Positions 11,754-23,100 of a DNA stretch of 64,000 bases are shown here, in pieces (the first letter of the stretch is position 1; each line of letters starts with the position of its first letter). The DNA is from Chrysopilus asiliformis. Lineage: Eukaryota > Arthropoda > Insecta > Diptera > Rhagionidae. A program made the position numbers and the translations under genes. The notes beneath the pieces were generated by a model. That model was not told where the DNA came from. It worked only from the letters and a program-made list of their open reading frames with translations, and made no database searches. Location of the stretch: positions 8,383,789-8,447,788 of the forward strand of contig OZ035962.1 in NCBI GenBank assembly GCA_964034945.1. The letters are read 5' to 3'.

Positions 11754-12203
11754 GAAAGAAGACGAAGACTCAAACCAATCATAAGTTTCGACAGCAACCA
11801 TAGAATCGAAACCATAAGTTGTCCCAAAGCTCTACTGGTGAAAATAACTTTTTGTTGGGTCCAAAACTGTTAAAGTTGTTTGTAATGTCGTAGAATTTCC
11901 AGTTAGTGTGGTTTTTTATACTCAAGGCCATTAAAAAATAATCCTAGCATCATTTTCGGCTAACATTTTCTACTTCATATTTGATTTCCTACGTTCCAAA
12001 AAATCGGTCTCATAAAAAGTTTCTTAAGATGTTCTTAATTTGTGGAAATCTCCTCCCAAAAACAAACTCGAAAAATTATGACAAAAAGCGAATTTTTTGA
12101 AATGACTTTAATTTATAAAAGTGCTGAATTTGTTGTGCACATTAGATATATTAGAGTAAAAACAAATATTTATTCTAAAAAAATGTACATTGAAACATCG
12201 ATA

Positions 12204-12689
12204 CTGTGTACTAAGGATGTAAAATTTTTGAAAAAAAAACCGGTTTTCGGGTTAACCCGTTTTTAAGACTTCGGTTTAAACTGCGCCGGTTTAACCGCGT
12301 CCAAAAAACCGTTTATTAAAACACCGAAAAACCGTTTTGTTCAAATTGGGTAGGTTAGGTCTTAGACGCAACAAATACACTATAACACAAACAAAAGACG
12401 AGAAGTGCCATATAATCCATTAAGAGGCCATAAATGGCACAATATAATATTGTATTTGGTTTAGAGTGCCTAAACAGAAGTGTTTCTAACAAATCAGTTG
12501 CACGAAAATTGGTTTTAAAATATTTTTCCGTACAAAAAAAAATGATCGGTTTTTTGAACGGTTTTTGGCTTTAAAAAAAAACACTGAATTTAACCGTGCA
12601 AAAAAAACACCGAAAAAAACCGTTTAACCGAAGCAAAAACACCGGGTAACCGGTTTAACCGTTACTTTTCTGACATCCCTACTGTATAC
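12204..12689. mobile_element. hAT-type MITE with 8-bp target duplication
   Basis: The element spans 12212-12681 (470 bp). The ends are TAAGGATGT and, on the other strand, TAGGGATGTC, the classical hAT terminus. The flanking 8-mers CTGTGTAC (12204-12211) and CTGTATAC (12682-12689) match at 7 of 8, as expected for an old hAT duplication. The interior is built of repeated AACCGGTTT / AAAACCGTTT motifs in both orientations, giving long self-complementarity. No transposase is encoded. Confidence 0.85.
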
Positions 12690-13214
12690 CCCTCGATAGC
12701 GAATACTTCACATTTTATTTAACGTCATACTTATAAGTAAACTAACGAAAGTGTCACTCTCCGATTTTAATAAAACTTTGCACATTAGTAGAACTACGAA
12801 AAGTAATCGACATTTTTTTTTAAATTTCGGTAGTAATTTGGTTTTAAGGGACTTTACCTTAAAGGGGCTTCATGCAAAAAAGGGTTTTTGGCAAATATTC
12901 GAAAATTATTTAACTAATTTGTATGAAACATAAATGTAAAAATTAATAAAATATTTAAAAAATGCATCCTATTTATAATTGCAACCATAATAACATTTTA
13001 TTCCCTTAGAAGCGTTATTCCCTCGATATGTTATCGATATAAAATACACTAAAAGCTATATTTATTTATACAAACGACTTTATTACCGAAAAAAATTTGT
13101 TTTGGTAATTGTATCTGAAGAAATTTAAAAACAATTTCCTATCTCTTAAAGAGTTTTTTTTTTATTTATTTACTGAGAAATCTTTATTTACTGAAAGTAT
13201 TTTTAATTTAGCCG
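12690..13214. other. AT-rich 3' flank of Adi1 copy B
   Basis: No gene. TTTATT at about 13160-13166 gives AATAAA on the minus strand, a likely polyadenylation signal for the gene ending at 13215. Confidence 0.4.
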
Positions 13215-14456
13215 TTATTGAATTTGGAATCCATCAGTTAAACGTTTAACGTATTCTTTTCGGCAAAGCATGTCATCAGCAGGTCTATTATGAGGAATCC
13301 AAATAGGCTCGCCAATAAAATAGCGCTTCGTTTTGATGTAATCCTGTGTCAAATAAAAAATTAATTTAGTATGTGAACTTTAATAAAATCTTTTTAAAAA
13401 ACCTTTGTATCAAGTGTAAATCGATGATAAATTCCTGATGGTATGACGATCATGTCGCCTGGTACAACTTGAACTCGAATCCACTTGTCAATGCCGCTAA
13501 AAATATAAAGAAGAATTTTTATTTTAAACAGTACTTTTTGTCAAGAATTCTTTTGGTTTTACTCTCTGACGTCAAAGTATCCTGACCCGTCGATCACAAA
13601 TCGAATCTCTTCATGTGTGTGAAGATGTTCAGTGTAGAAATTCTTTAATTTCATTTCATAATTCTCAAGATGTTCCTTGGAGCAATTGACCTAAAAAAGA
13701 TTTTTCACATAAAGAATTTTCACGTAGACATAACTAATTTGTAACAAAAAATTAATTTACTTCATCTTCATAAGTGTACCCTCTATTTTTCCGAATATTG
13801 TCCAACACACCATCAGTTCGATACGTTTCAGTATTGAGCTATAAAAAAATTATTAAACTTACTAATTTTTGATTTTTTTAGAATAGATTTGGAAGAACGT
13901 ATAGGTTTACTATTTTCAATTCCAGATAACATTTTTTTGCTGCAGGAATATAAATATTTACGCGTAGTCATCAATCTAAACACACGAGTAAGTGATTCTT
14001 GTAATTTAGCTTTTGATTACAGTTTTTAATAATTTATAACTGTTTTTTTTATCAAATCAAAGTCAAAAAAGGTCATTGTAAAAAAAATATCGTTCGTCTA
14101 TCGAGTTTTTGAGGAAGAAGTTTAAGCAGTTACACATCTTTTTCGCATTATCCTGCAACCTTTGAATCCTCCAATGGATTTAATAGTGTTTTTACTTAAT
14201 ATTGAATATAATTTCACAAAAACAAAATTTCACTTTTTTCCCTCTCGACATACTATTTTCTATTATTATAATTACGACTTTTTAGTCAACTCTATAAGTG
14301 CGGCGTCCATGCACGAATTAAGCAAAAATTTACCTTAAAGTATTCCACACCAGTTTTCTCGAACAATTCTTCCAAAGTTAAATACAGTGGTGGATTGAGA
14401 TGGTGTTCCAATCTTTGATCCGTCTTTTCATTATCCATAAACCATGCTTGAACCAT
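13215..14456 (-). CDS. Adi1: Acireductone dioxygenase, copy B (5 exons)
   Basis: Paralogue of the gene at 8991-10569 with identical exon phases and nearly identical exon lengths: 14334-14456, 13761-13838, 13563-13690, 13403-13496 and 13215-13343, encoding 183 aa. The cupin motif reads [11 protein letters not shown], so His, His and Glu metal ligands are kept although the Asp of copy A is His here. GIYHRFT and [13 protein letters not shown] are intact. The C-terminus is two residues longer (DGFQIQ). The donor after LDTK is GTTTTT, weaker than GTTAGT in copy A. No stop or frameshift was found, so it is probably functional. Confidence 0.96.
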
Positions 14457-16611
14457 TTTCGAAAATCAAATATTAACCTTTTTAAAGAAATTTGAAAAAA
14501 ATAAGAGCTGCCAAATATACCGTAACTCTGACTACTTTAAACTAACTGAAGCAAAATCAAATCGGAATTGAGGTTCTTAAGTTACCCACAAAAAAAAATC
14601 ATTTTTCTGATTACAACTAGTATCTATGGTGGGGCTACTGAAATGCCATCTAACTTTGCGTTTTCCGTATTTCCAGATACGAATTTCATAACACTAATTA
14701 TTATTTCGTTACAACTTGTAAAAAATTGAAACTTTATTTATTAATTATGTAAAGCTCGTGAAAATTAAATAACACTTCTCAAAATCAAATTAGGGATGAG
14801 AAAGTGGTAAAAAATACATCCGGGACAATAATAATGAACAAATATAATATTTTTTATTGGTATAGGATTTTTTTAATATTTTTAAAATAAAAAAGAACGT
14901 TAGAAAAACCTAGAAATTTTAGGCCCCGTTTAGAATAGCAATTTTTTTAACTTCTCCCTGAATTTTGCGAATTTTATTCATCTATCGCAGAATAAATTCG
15001 ATTTTTTATACTCTATATGAGAATCATATAGTAGCAGGGATAGGAAACAAAAAAAAATATCGTAACGTTATAAATTTCGTTATGTAACAAAATTCAAATT
15101 TTGTTTCGTTACTTTATTTCGTTTTGTATACAAGATTTAAAAAGGAAAAGATGATAAAAATTAAAGAAACGTTAATTTAAAAAAAATAACATCAAACTAT
15201 TCTAATTGATTTATTTAACATAACACAATTGTCCTAAATAAGATTTAGTGTTAAGCCTTTCTACTAACAAAAACACGTAAAATGATTATCGGAAATTACA
15301 CAACAAATTTTTTAGTAATTTTCTCGAAAATGATGTATTTTATTAAAAAAATTGCAGACAAAATGTGTTTAAAACACTATTTTCTATAACATTTTCTACA
15401 CACTAAAATCCCATCGGACCCTTCCTCCCCCTTTTCCTTATAGAAATGATTTTTTTAAAAATCAAAATTCGGTTCAATCAAAAAAAGAAACTACTTTTTT
15501 ATCCAAATCTTGTTTTCTTATTAGAGCAGTTTTAGTTATAAAAAATACTACATATTAGTCAAATTTTTTTTTATCCTACCTTTTAATATTTTTGATTCTT
15601 TAACAAAGGGCAAAGGTTTTTTGCAGTAACTGAGTTTGATAGGCTTTGAACTAAACACCAGCGGTGACTAGAGGATGCATGAACCCTGGAAGATCGATTC
15701 TCAAAAAAGGGATTCAAATTTTTGGTCTCCTAAAAATTTCCTTAACTAAATCGAAGATTTAAAAATTTGTTGCAGGCTGGCTGAATTTTTTTTGCAGTAT
15801 ATCGCTAAAAAATTTTAGTTATGGGGCAAAGGAATCATCAAAATCGAAAAAAGGCATAAATCATGGGGGTTACAATTCAACCGTGTGAATCTCAACGAAA
15901 TACAAGTCTTTTGGGGAAGCGAATGTCCCTGACTAAAAAGTATAGGAAACTGTTTTTGACACTTGGATATTTTTTTTTACTAAAATGGAAATGAAAAAAA
16001 ATCCCATTTTGATTTTTAACCATTGAAGGACTGCATAAATGAGTTTAGGATCATGCATATTGATAATTTGCGATAAATAAAACGATAATTTTAAGACTTT
16101 TGAAAAGTACACAACGTTTATATAACATAAATCATAATCATAACTTATACAAATACTGTTCAGTACGCATGAATATTTTCTCAAGATGACAAATGAAAAC
16201 TGCCAATACTTTACAAGAAAAAAAAAAACAAAATTAAAATTTTCTTTGCAAATGAATAAAAAAAAATACGAAGGAAAAATAAACAAGTATTTCAAAGTTA
16301 AAATAGTTAAAAATAAATGATATTTTCCAGTTTTGGTAGCAATAAAGAATTGTTTTTTATTATTTCGTTTTCTCGATTTTTTCAGTTTTAACAATTTGTG
16401 GGTGTCATTTCTTTTAGAGTTGACCGTAACACAAAAAACAATTTATTATTATTATTAATAGTAGTTTTTAAGTTTTTAAATGTCTTGCGTTCCGTTCAAA
16501 TTTGTGAAGAGAATTTGTGTTGTTGTTGTTTGTTGTTGTTACATCACCTTGTACCAATATTAAATTTTTTCATGTTGATTTTGTTTTTAACAAGATGATT
16601 TACTTAGAATA
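14457..16611. other. Intergenic with a dispersed-repeat copy
   Basis: 15001-15480 holds a copy of the repeat family described at 39308-39915 (ACTCTATATGAGAATCATA near 15009, then TTTTCTCGAAAA... and AAAATCCCATCGGACC near 15408). The rest is AT-rich. 16612-16649 is the probable short 3'UTR of arginine kinase, with AATAAA on the minus strand near 16616. Confidence 0.5.
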
Positions 16612-16649
16612 ACTAATTTATTGTTTTTGATTAACCCCGGAAAGTCGAT

Positions 16650-17736
16650 TTACAAGCTCTTCTCAATCTTGATGAGCTCATTGATGCCATCGTACATTTC
16701 CTTGACGGCCTGGAATTCAGTGAGACCCATACGGCGCTTGTTTGAGATATCGTAGATACCACCCTCAGCTTCGGTGTGTTCACCGCGTGTACCACGGACT
16801 TGCAAATTGTATTTGCCAGCGACTTCCTCGAGTTTCGCCTTGTTGGCGGCCAATTTTGGTACCTTGATGTGCACGGAGGCACGGATTGTTGTACCCAAAT
16901 TGGTTGGGCAGAAGGTCAAGAAGCCAAGACGATCGTGGTGGCTGAATGGTAAACGCTTCTCGATGTCATTGACGGCTGTTACCAAGCGACGGTATACCTC
17001 ACCCAAATCACCACCCATTTGCATGGAGATGATACGCAAGTGATCTTCTTCGTTGCACCAGACCAAGAATGTTTTCTTGTCGTTGTGGTAGATACCACGT
17101 CCAGATGGCCAGTAGCGGCATGCATTGGCAGTTTGCAAGAAGCGATCGCCCTCCTTGAACAAGAAGTGATCATCGATCAATTGCTGTTGGACAGCCTTCT
17201 CCATGCCAGTCAATGGGTAGAATTTACCCTTGAGTTCACCCTCCAAGCCGGACAAGGTGGATGAAACTTTCTGTTCCATTTCCTTGTATTGGGCCTCAGT
17301 TAAGCATGGGTTGAATGGATAGCCCTCGAGTGAGCGACCGCAACGGACACGAGTCGATACAACGAACTCATTGTTGGGGTCAACATTGGTGAAAATGCTG
17401 ACGTCACCGAAGTCACGTGCTGGATGTTTATCTGTCTTCTTGAATCCCTTGTGGTAGTCCTCAATGATTGGATCGAAAAGTTCGGAAAAGGTAGAGTATG
17501 ATTCAGCATCTGGGGCATAAATACCGACACCGGAATCGTGATTCTCCAAACCGGATTGGATGCAATCCAAAAGTGTTGAACCGAATGTTGGTGTCTTCTT
17601 GTTCTTAAGGTTGTCAAAGACCTCCTTGGTCAAGTACTTCTTCAACAATGACTTGGAATCAGAGGCAGCCAATTTGGCGAATCCATCTTCCAACTTCTTG
17701 AGTACAGCAGCATCAACCATGGTGTCGGATTTATTT
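16650..17736 (-). CDS. Argk: Arginine kinase, main coding exon
   Basis: Phosphagen kinase: ATP + L-arginine <-> ADP + phosphoarginine, the energy buffer of arthropod muscle and nerve. The 356-aa frame from ATG at 17720 matches the full length of insect arginine kinases. The N-terminal helical domain (to about residue 100) is followed by the catalytic ATP-guanido domain. Visible hallmarks include STRVRCGRS, the catalytic Cys in CPTNLGT (about residue 271) and [13 protein letters not shown] near the C-terminus. It is encoded in one exon. The acceptor (TTACAG) precedes 17736, and the 16 bases between it and the ATG are open in frame (NKSDT), which allows an N-terminal extension (see 21395-21606). 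No defect seen. Confidence 0.99.
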
Positions 17737-20700
17737 CTGTAATTTCAATAAAACAAATACATAAATTAGTCTGTTATTTATATTACGATTGTATAAAATT
17801 TATTTTTCGATTTTAGTTTTAATTTAATTTTGAACCAAAATTTTAAGCTAATTAAAATAAAACGCACGTAAAGTTTGATGTAAATATTTTCTCAATTTTT
17901 AGGTGGCGTCGACTCCAAATGCATTTCCACAGATGTCTCATTTTATAAAAAAAAATTCACATGTCTCTAAGAATGACTTTCAAATCAAAGGCCTTATACG
18001 AGTTGACTGCGCTTGACTGCCTTTAACTAGGAGAACATTTATACTTTAAGGCAATATTTTTTTACCGGATTTTTTCAAATTGCTTTTAAAATCATTTTTG
18101 ACTGACTTGTGACCGTGTTAGAAAGGCGACTTTATTCTTGCCAAAATTTAGACTAATTACTTGTAGTTGGACGTCTATTAGTAAGACTATTATACTACTG
18201 TGAGGTAAAGAGGAATAATTTTGGTGAAAATCGGATCAAATTTGCGTCGCCCCTGCGTAAGAAAGAAACGTAAATTTGTGCTAGCGTATAACATAAAACC
18301 CGTTTCTTGATAAAAAGAGACTCACGCTACAATTTGGTCGAAACGGGTTCAGTGTTTCAAGGGTTATTAGAGAAAAAAAAAACAGACAAACGACACTATT
18401 ATTATAATAGATTTATGATAGTTAAGTCAACCAGCTTCCAAATTGGCTGTTATTATTTAGAATTTCTACAATACTAATTTCACTTTGTAGCTTATAGAGT
18501 CATAAAAGAGTTGCTTTGCTGAATTAAATGCTCATCACGTGTAGCAATTTCAAATTCCAGACCATAGTTTCATAATAAATTAACCGCGAGTCTTACGATT
18601 GTTTTCAATTATAAAACGAGAATTACGATTCTTCTGGGTGCGACACTTTCATTAAAGTCGGAAAAGTATGAAACTTGCCGAAACGTTCAAATATGCATGA
18701 GATTATCCCTTCCGGGCGGGATATTTGTTACACACATTCGCAGAATCTAAAACTAATTCCAACAAATCCAGACTCACACACACACCACGGTTAACTAAAT
18801 GCCGGGAATGGAAAAATGTCCTTTTGTTGTCGGGGAATTCTAGACGATACACGAATTAAATTCAAGCAGAACGCATGCGTTCGCACAATCGCCATTCGAA
18901 ATCGAAAATTTCAATGAGGAAATATTGTCATAATTTGAAATTCTCTTTGTAAAATGAAATCATTTCCTTAACAAAAATCTGTTATTTGACTTTTTATGCA
19001 TGCTGGCAATGTTTGTTTAATTAGCATACTTCCGTGAAAATCGTTTTTTGCGGTTTTTAGTAATATATACTTGAATTTTTATTTCTTTCAAAAACTTAAA
19101 GGTTTGAATTTCGATTTTTTTTATTCTAAGGGGTTATGCCTGCCTGCAAGGCCTGAGAAGAATGTGTTTTTGGCAATTTATATTCACTTTAAAAATAAAA
19201 CTATTGCATTAAGTAATTGTCCAGATTTATGTAAAAAATACAGTCTTAATCGCTCTTTTTGTAAGCCCCTGAAAGGACGTTTTTCTGGAGGTGATTTGCG
19301 GTGAGATCTGTGGGTCCGTGGTAATTCATCGGAAATCAATCAAATGAGTTTTTTTTATTAAGCATTACAAAATGATGCCCTGGGTCTATTTTTTTGATTA
19401 TAAAAAAAACCAGAAATTTAAAATAAAATCTTCGGCCTAGGACTAGACTAGACAAACTAACGCGTAATAACTGTGGAACATTTCAATTTTAAAGAAATCG
19501 TTTGAGTTGTTATTGAGTAATCGTTGTCACCGTTTTTGAAAATATTGTTTTGAGAAACTCGCTTGAAACTTCATCAGGTGGTATTGCATTTATTAATTCG
19601 ATATAATTTATTAATTAATAAAGTCATTCATTTCTTTGGTCTTTTCAATTGAGACTTTTTTTTAAGAAAATGTTTGTTTTTTCTGGGTAAAAGTCCACGT
19701 TTCCCGGATAAAAGTCCATTTTTTGGACAAAGGTCGCGTAGCCACTAAAATCTCCATTTAGAATCAAAATTACGCTGCTCGAAATTGATTTAATGACGAA
19801 ATAGTTATTAGAAGAGTTAAAAATAAAACATTTAGTGCTATCAAGCACAGTAAAAAAAAAATAGCAAATCGTTCCTAAAATAGTTTTTCGTGCACGTACA
19901 TTTCAATGTTAAAACATAACACGAATTCGCAAAAACCGCGAAAAAGTTCGCAATTTCTTATCATTCCTTATTTTTTTCGATGAAGTCATGCAATTACGCG
20001 TGAATAAAAATAGTTCTTTATCTGAAAGATTGTGTGGTGGACTTGGATATAAAGACTAAAAATATCTTCTTTGACATTTTACTAAATGGGTGCGGCTACG
20101 CTTTTTTGCCTACCATTAGATGTTATACGAAGCGAACATATGTTGGAAGACGAGATTTATTTTGTAAAGACAAAAGAACCGGATATTTTTTAACAAAAAC
20201 AATGAATTTTTTAACGGATTCAATATGTTTGGTCTTTTTTACTTTTTATTTTATTTAAAAACTCAGAAAGTGTTTGTTTTACTAATATTTCTTCTCTAGG
20301 CTAATTTGGTACTAAACAAACTGTGGTTAGAGTTTTGAAAAATAGTTTTTGATAAAGTGTAATTAGATAGTTACTATTTGATGCTAACTGCACTAGCACT
20401 CTAGACGGCTATCGAGGCCCCTTCTGTTGAAATGAGAATGTTTTTCAGGTGTGTCGAAATGTACAACAGAATAAAAATTCTCGAGCCGGAGATTTCTAAA
20501 ATAATTCACACAGCCGAATTACTTCGGATGGTGAATATAATACTTCTGGCAAGTTCCTATGATCCGTCCAATAAATAAACAATTTCTAGAATAGAGATCA
20601 GGAGGAGTTGACGAGGGCTTTGTCCCCTGACCTCGAAACAATCATGAACCTTCGCGGTGATAACACAATACCCTAGTTGTACTGATCCTAATGCAGGTTC

Positions 20701-21394
20701 AACAGAAAAAAACTTTCATGACTGATAAAAGCAAAGCTAAAACAAAATGAATGGTCAATCATTTGAAGCACCATCGAAAACGATTCGCATTTCAATAGTA
20801 ATGCACAACAGAATAAACCTTACAAATGTTGCAATGTATACATGGTTTGCCATCAATTTTGCTTTGATTTTTACCAAAATTCGAGTCCTGAAACCAGTAA
20901 CCTAACTAAAAATTGTGCTTCCTTCCACCGCAACCTCCGTTTTCGGAGGGTCAAAATGAGAAAACGGTAAGCTTACTCTAGTAACATTACTTTCTAAAAG
21001 TTAAACATTGTTTCTTTAAAATTTATAGGAAAATTTTGCCATGTACATACAGTATTTCAAAAACTTAAAAAAAGAAATGTTTTGCTGCAGACAAACACGA
21101 TTTTCTAATGACATCATTATTTCAACAACCTTGTCAAAGTTTCATCACTCATAGACATGTTGAATGTGAAAAATAGATTAACAGAATATCGAAATAAAAT
21201 GTTTAACAAAAACTATAAACGCTATAGAAAAACACGAATAAGGACTAAAACGTTTAACGATAAATGTAGATAAAAATTCTAAGGAAGCAAAAAAAAAAAA
21301 CGATGCCGCCCCGTTTTAGTTGACGGGGGCGCTGCGAGTGCGATGGTCAGACAACTCTTACCTCGCTAAAAATACCATCGAGTTAGATACACAC
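17737..21394 (-). other. Intron/upstream region of arginine kinase
   Basis: This AT-rich stretch separates the main arginine-kinase exon from the candidate long-isoform exon. It must also hold the 5'UTR exon(s) of the short isoform, which I could not place; a GC-richer patch at 18700-18900 is one candidate. No other gene recognised. Confidence 0.5.
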
Positions 21395-21606
21395 CCTTCT
21401 TCGGTGTCAGTTGCACCGTCCGTTGCACCCTCGGTAATACCACCTCCGCCATTCTCGCCCCCCTCACCGCTCGCTATTTTTCCATCAGCGTTTGCGGCCT
21501 TCAAGTCGGTAGCACCATCAGTACCAACCCCTTCTCCTGCGGCATCAGCGGCATTGGCGTCTACTGCCCCCTTTTCCTTCTTATCCTTGGATGCGCACCC
21601 GCCCAT
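21395..21606 (-). CDS. Argk: Alternative N-terminal exon of arginine kinase (predicted)
   Basis: ATG at 21606 opens a 70-codon acidic, Gly/Ala-rich frame starting MGGCASKDKKEKG. The Gly2/Cys4 context is a textbook N-myristoylation plus palmitoylation signal. A donor at GAAGAAGG|GTGTGT leaves two bases (GG), and the arginine-kinase exon at 17736 supplies the third, giving the join [15 protein letters not shown] without a stop. The result would be a protein of 432 aa. It has the same strand, lies immediately upstream and is phase-compatible; this is strong but indirect evidence. Functionally it would place arginine kinase at a membrane. Alternatively it could be a separate small acylated protein. 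Confidence 0.7.
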
Positions 21607-23100
21607 TTTTTTCGGAACAAATTTCCTTCTGTTTTATTGGAATCTTAAGATTTTTTTTATTTTAAAAAGTGTTCTTTGATTTGTCTAGGCTTGAATGACC
21701 AATAGATGAAAAACAAAAAATGTATTTTCGTTTAGATGCGATTCGATTCTTTTTTCACAACGTTTTTAGTGAGGGATTAAAAATTGTATGGTTTTTCTTT
21801 GTGGATTCTGGATTATAATGTTTCCGCAATTTTTAAAAATTTGCTTGTTTTGATGAGAAAATCTCAATAGATCACAAAAATATATAAATATTATTTATAC
21901 ATAAAGCTGTATATACGTTTATTACTTATTTATTATTTTTTTGTATATAGACGTAGAAAATATTAAATATAATTTAGATTATTATTTTTTAAATAAAATT
22001 TTCGTACTCGTTTCGTGGCTTTATAATATTTTATTTGCACATAGACACAAAAAACTATTTATTCATTAATTTTTTTTTTGTAAAAAGTGAAAAGCAATAC
22101 AATTATATTTTTTTATATGTAGATAAATATTTTAATATAAGATTAATATTTTTTGTTAAATTAAAAATGACTGATATCGAGTCACTGGAAAAACTATAAA
22201 TCGTGTGTAGAAAGTTGATTTTTTTTTTATTAAATATTTTTCTTGTGCGATAATCCGTTGTATTTGTTGTAGTTGTTTTTTTATGTTAGTTGAAGTTTTA
22301 TTTTATTTTTTAATATTACAATTTTTGGTTGAACTTTGGTCGTTTTTAATTTCAGTTTTCCAATTTTTGTTTTTATTTTTATTAATTTTAAAGTTCACTA
22401 TGGTTTGTGCGTTGCTTAAAAATTAGGTTGTTCTCTTTTAATAATTTTTATCACTTGTAATCACTTGAAACTGCTATAAATATATTGAAATATTAAGAAA
22501 AAAAGCCGGTTTGGTTATCTTTAGCTACTAAACTTTTTATTTTATTTTATACAAAAAGATTGAATTTTTTGATACGACTACACAATATTAACGTTTTATA
22601 ATTATTTCAGTTTTTTCGTTATTTTTTAAAGTGTTAATTTTTTTGTTCGAATCGAATAAGATTTTCACAATAAACTTCTCTGAGTATGTTGTGTTTTTTT
22701 TGGCGAAAATTTGTAAGTTTTTCTTTGTGATATTTAGGCGACGCTTTTATTGTAATCATTCACCGGGTGGAAACTTTTTTCTTATAATATTTAACTTTTA
22801 ACTATGATACATTCGGATTAATGAAAATTGGTTTTTATTAGTTTTTTTTTGTATAATCCAGTCCTTTAATTTTTTACGACTATATCCTTTGTTATTTTAA
22901 TTTTAAAAAGATTATATTAAATTTTTTTGTGATGATTTTAAATATTTCCGTTTGCTACTGCTACTAATATAGACTTTTATATTAAATATAAGTTTTTTTT
23001 TGTTAAAAATATTTTTAATAGTTTTAATGAATGTATTTTTTTGTTGTATGGAAAAAGGTAACAAATTTTTCGAGGTCGCGCCCAGGCTCTATTGCGAGCG
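21607..23100 (-). other. A-rich (minus strand) stretch upstream of the acylated exon
   Basis: For about 1.4 kb the plus strand is strikingly T-rich and the minus strand A-rich, unlike the more symmetric AT-rich flanks. It ends at a GC-rich spot (GCGCGCTGC near 23098-23106). It may be a long 5'UTR or first intron of the long arginine-kinase transcript. An acceptor-like AAAACAG lies about 30 bp before the ATG. Confidence 0.3.

Noticed and set aside
15650..15710. B-box-like AGATCGATTCTC sequence
   Set aside because: No matching A box at tRNA spacing and no cloverleaf.
21320..21679. Pro/Ser-rich plus-strand frame
   Set aside because: Antisense shadow of the MGGCASK exon, which has a Gly2/Cys4 acylation start and a phase-compatible join to arginine kinase.
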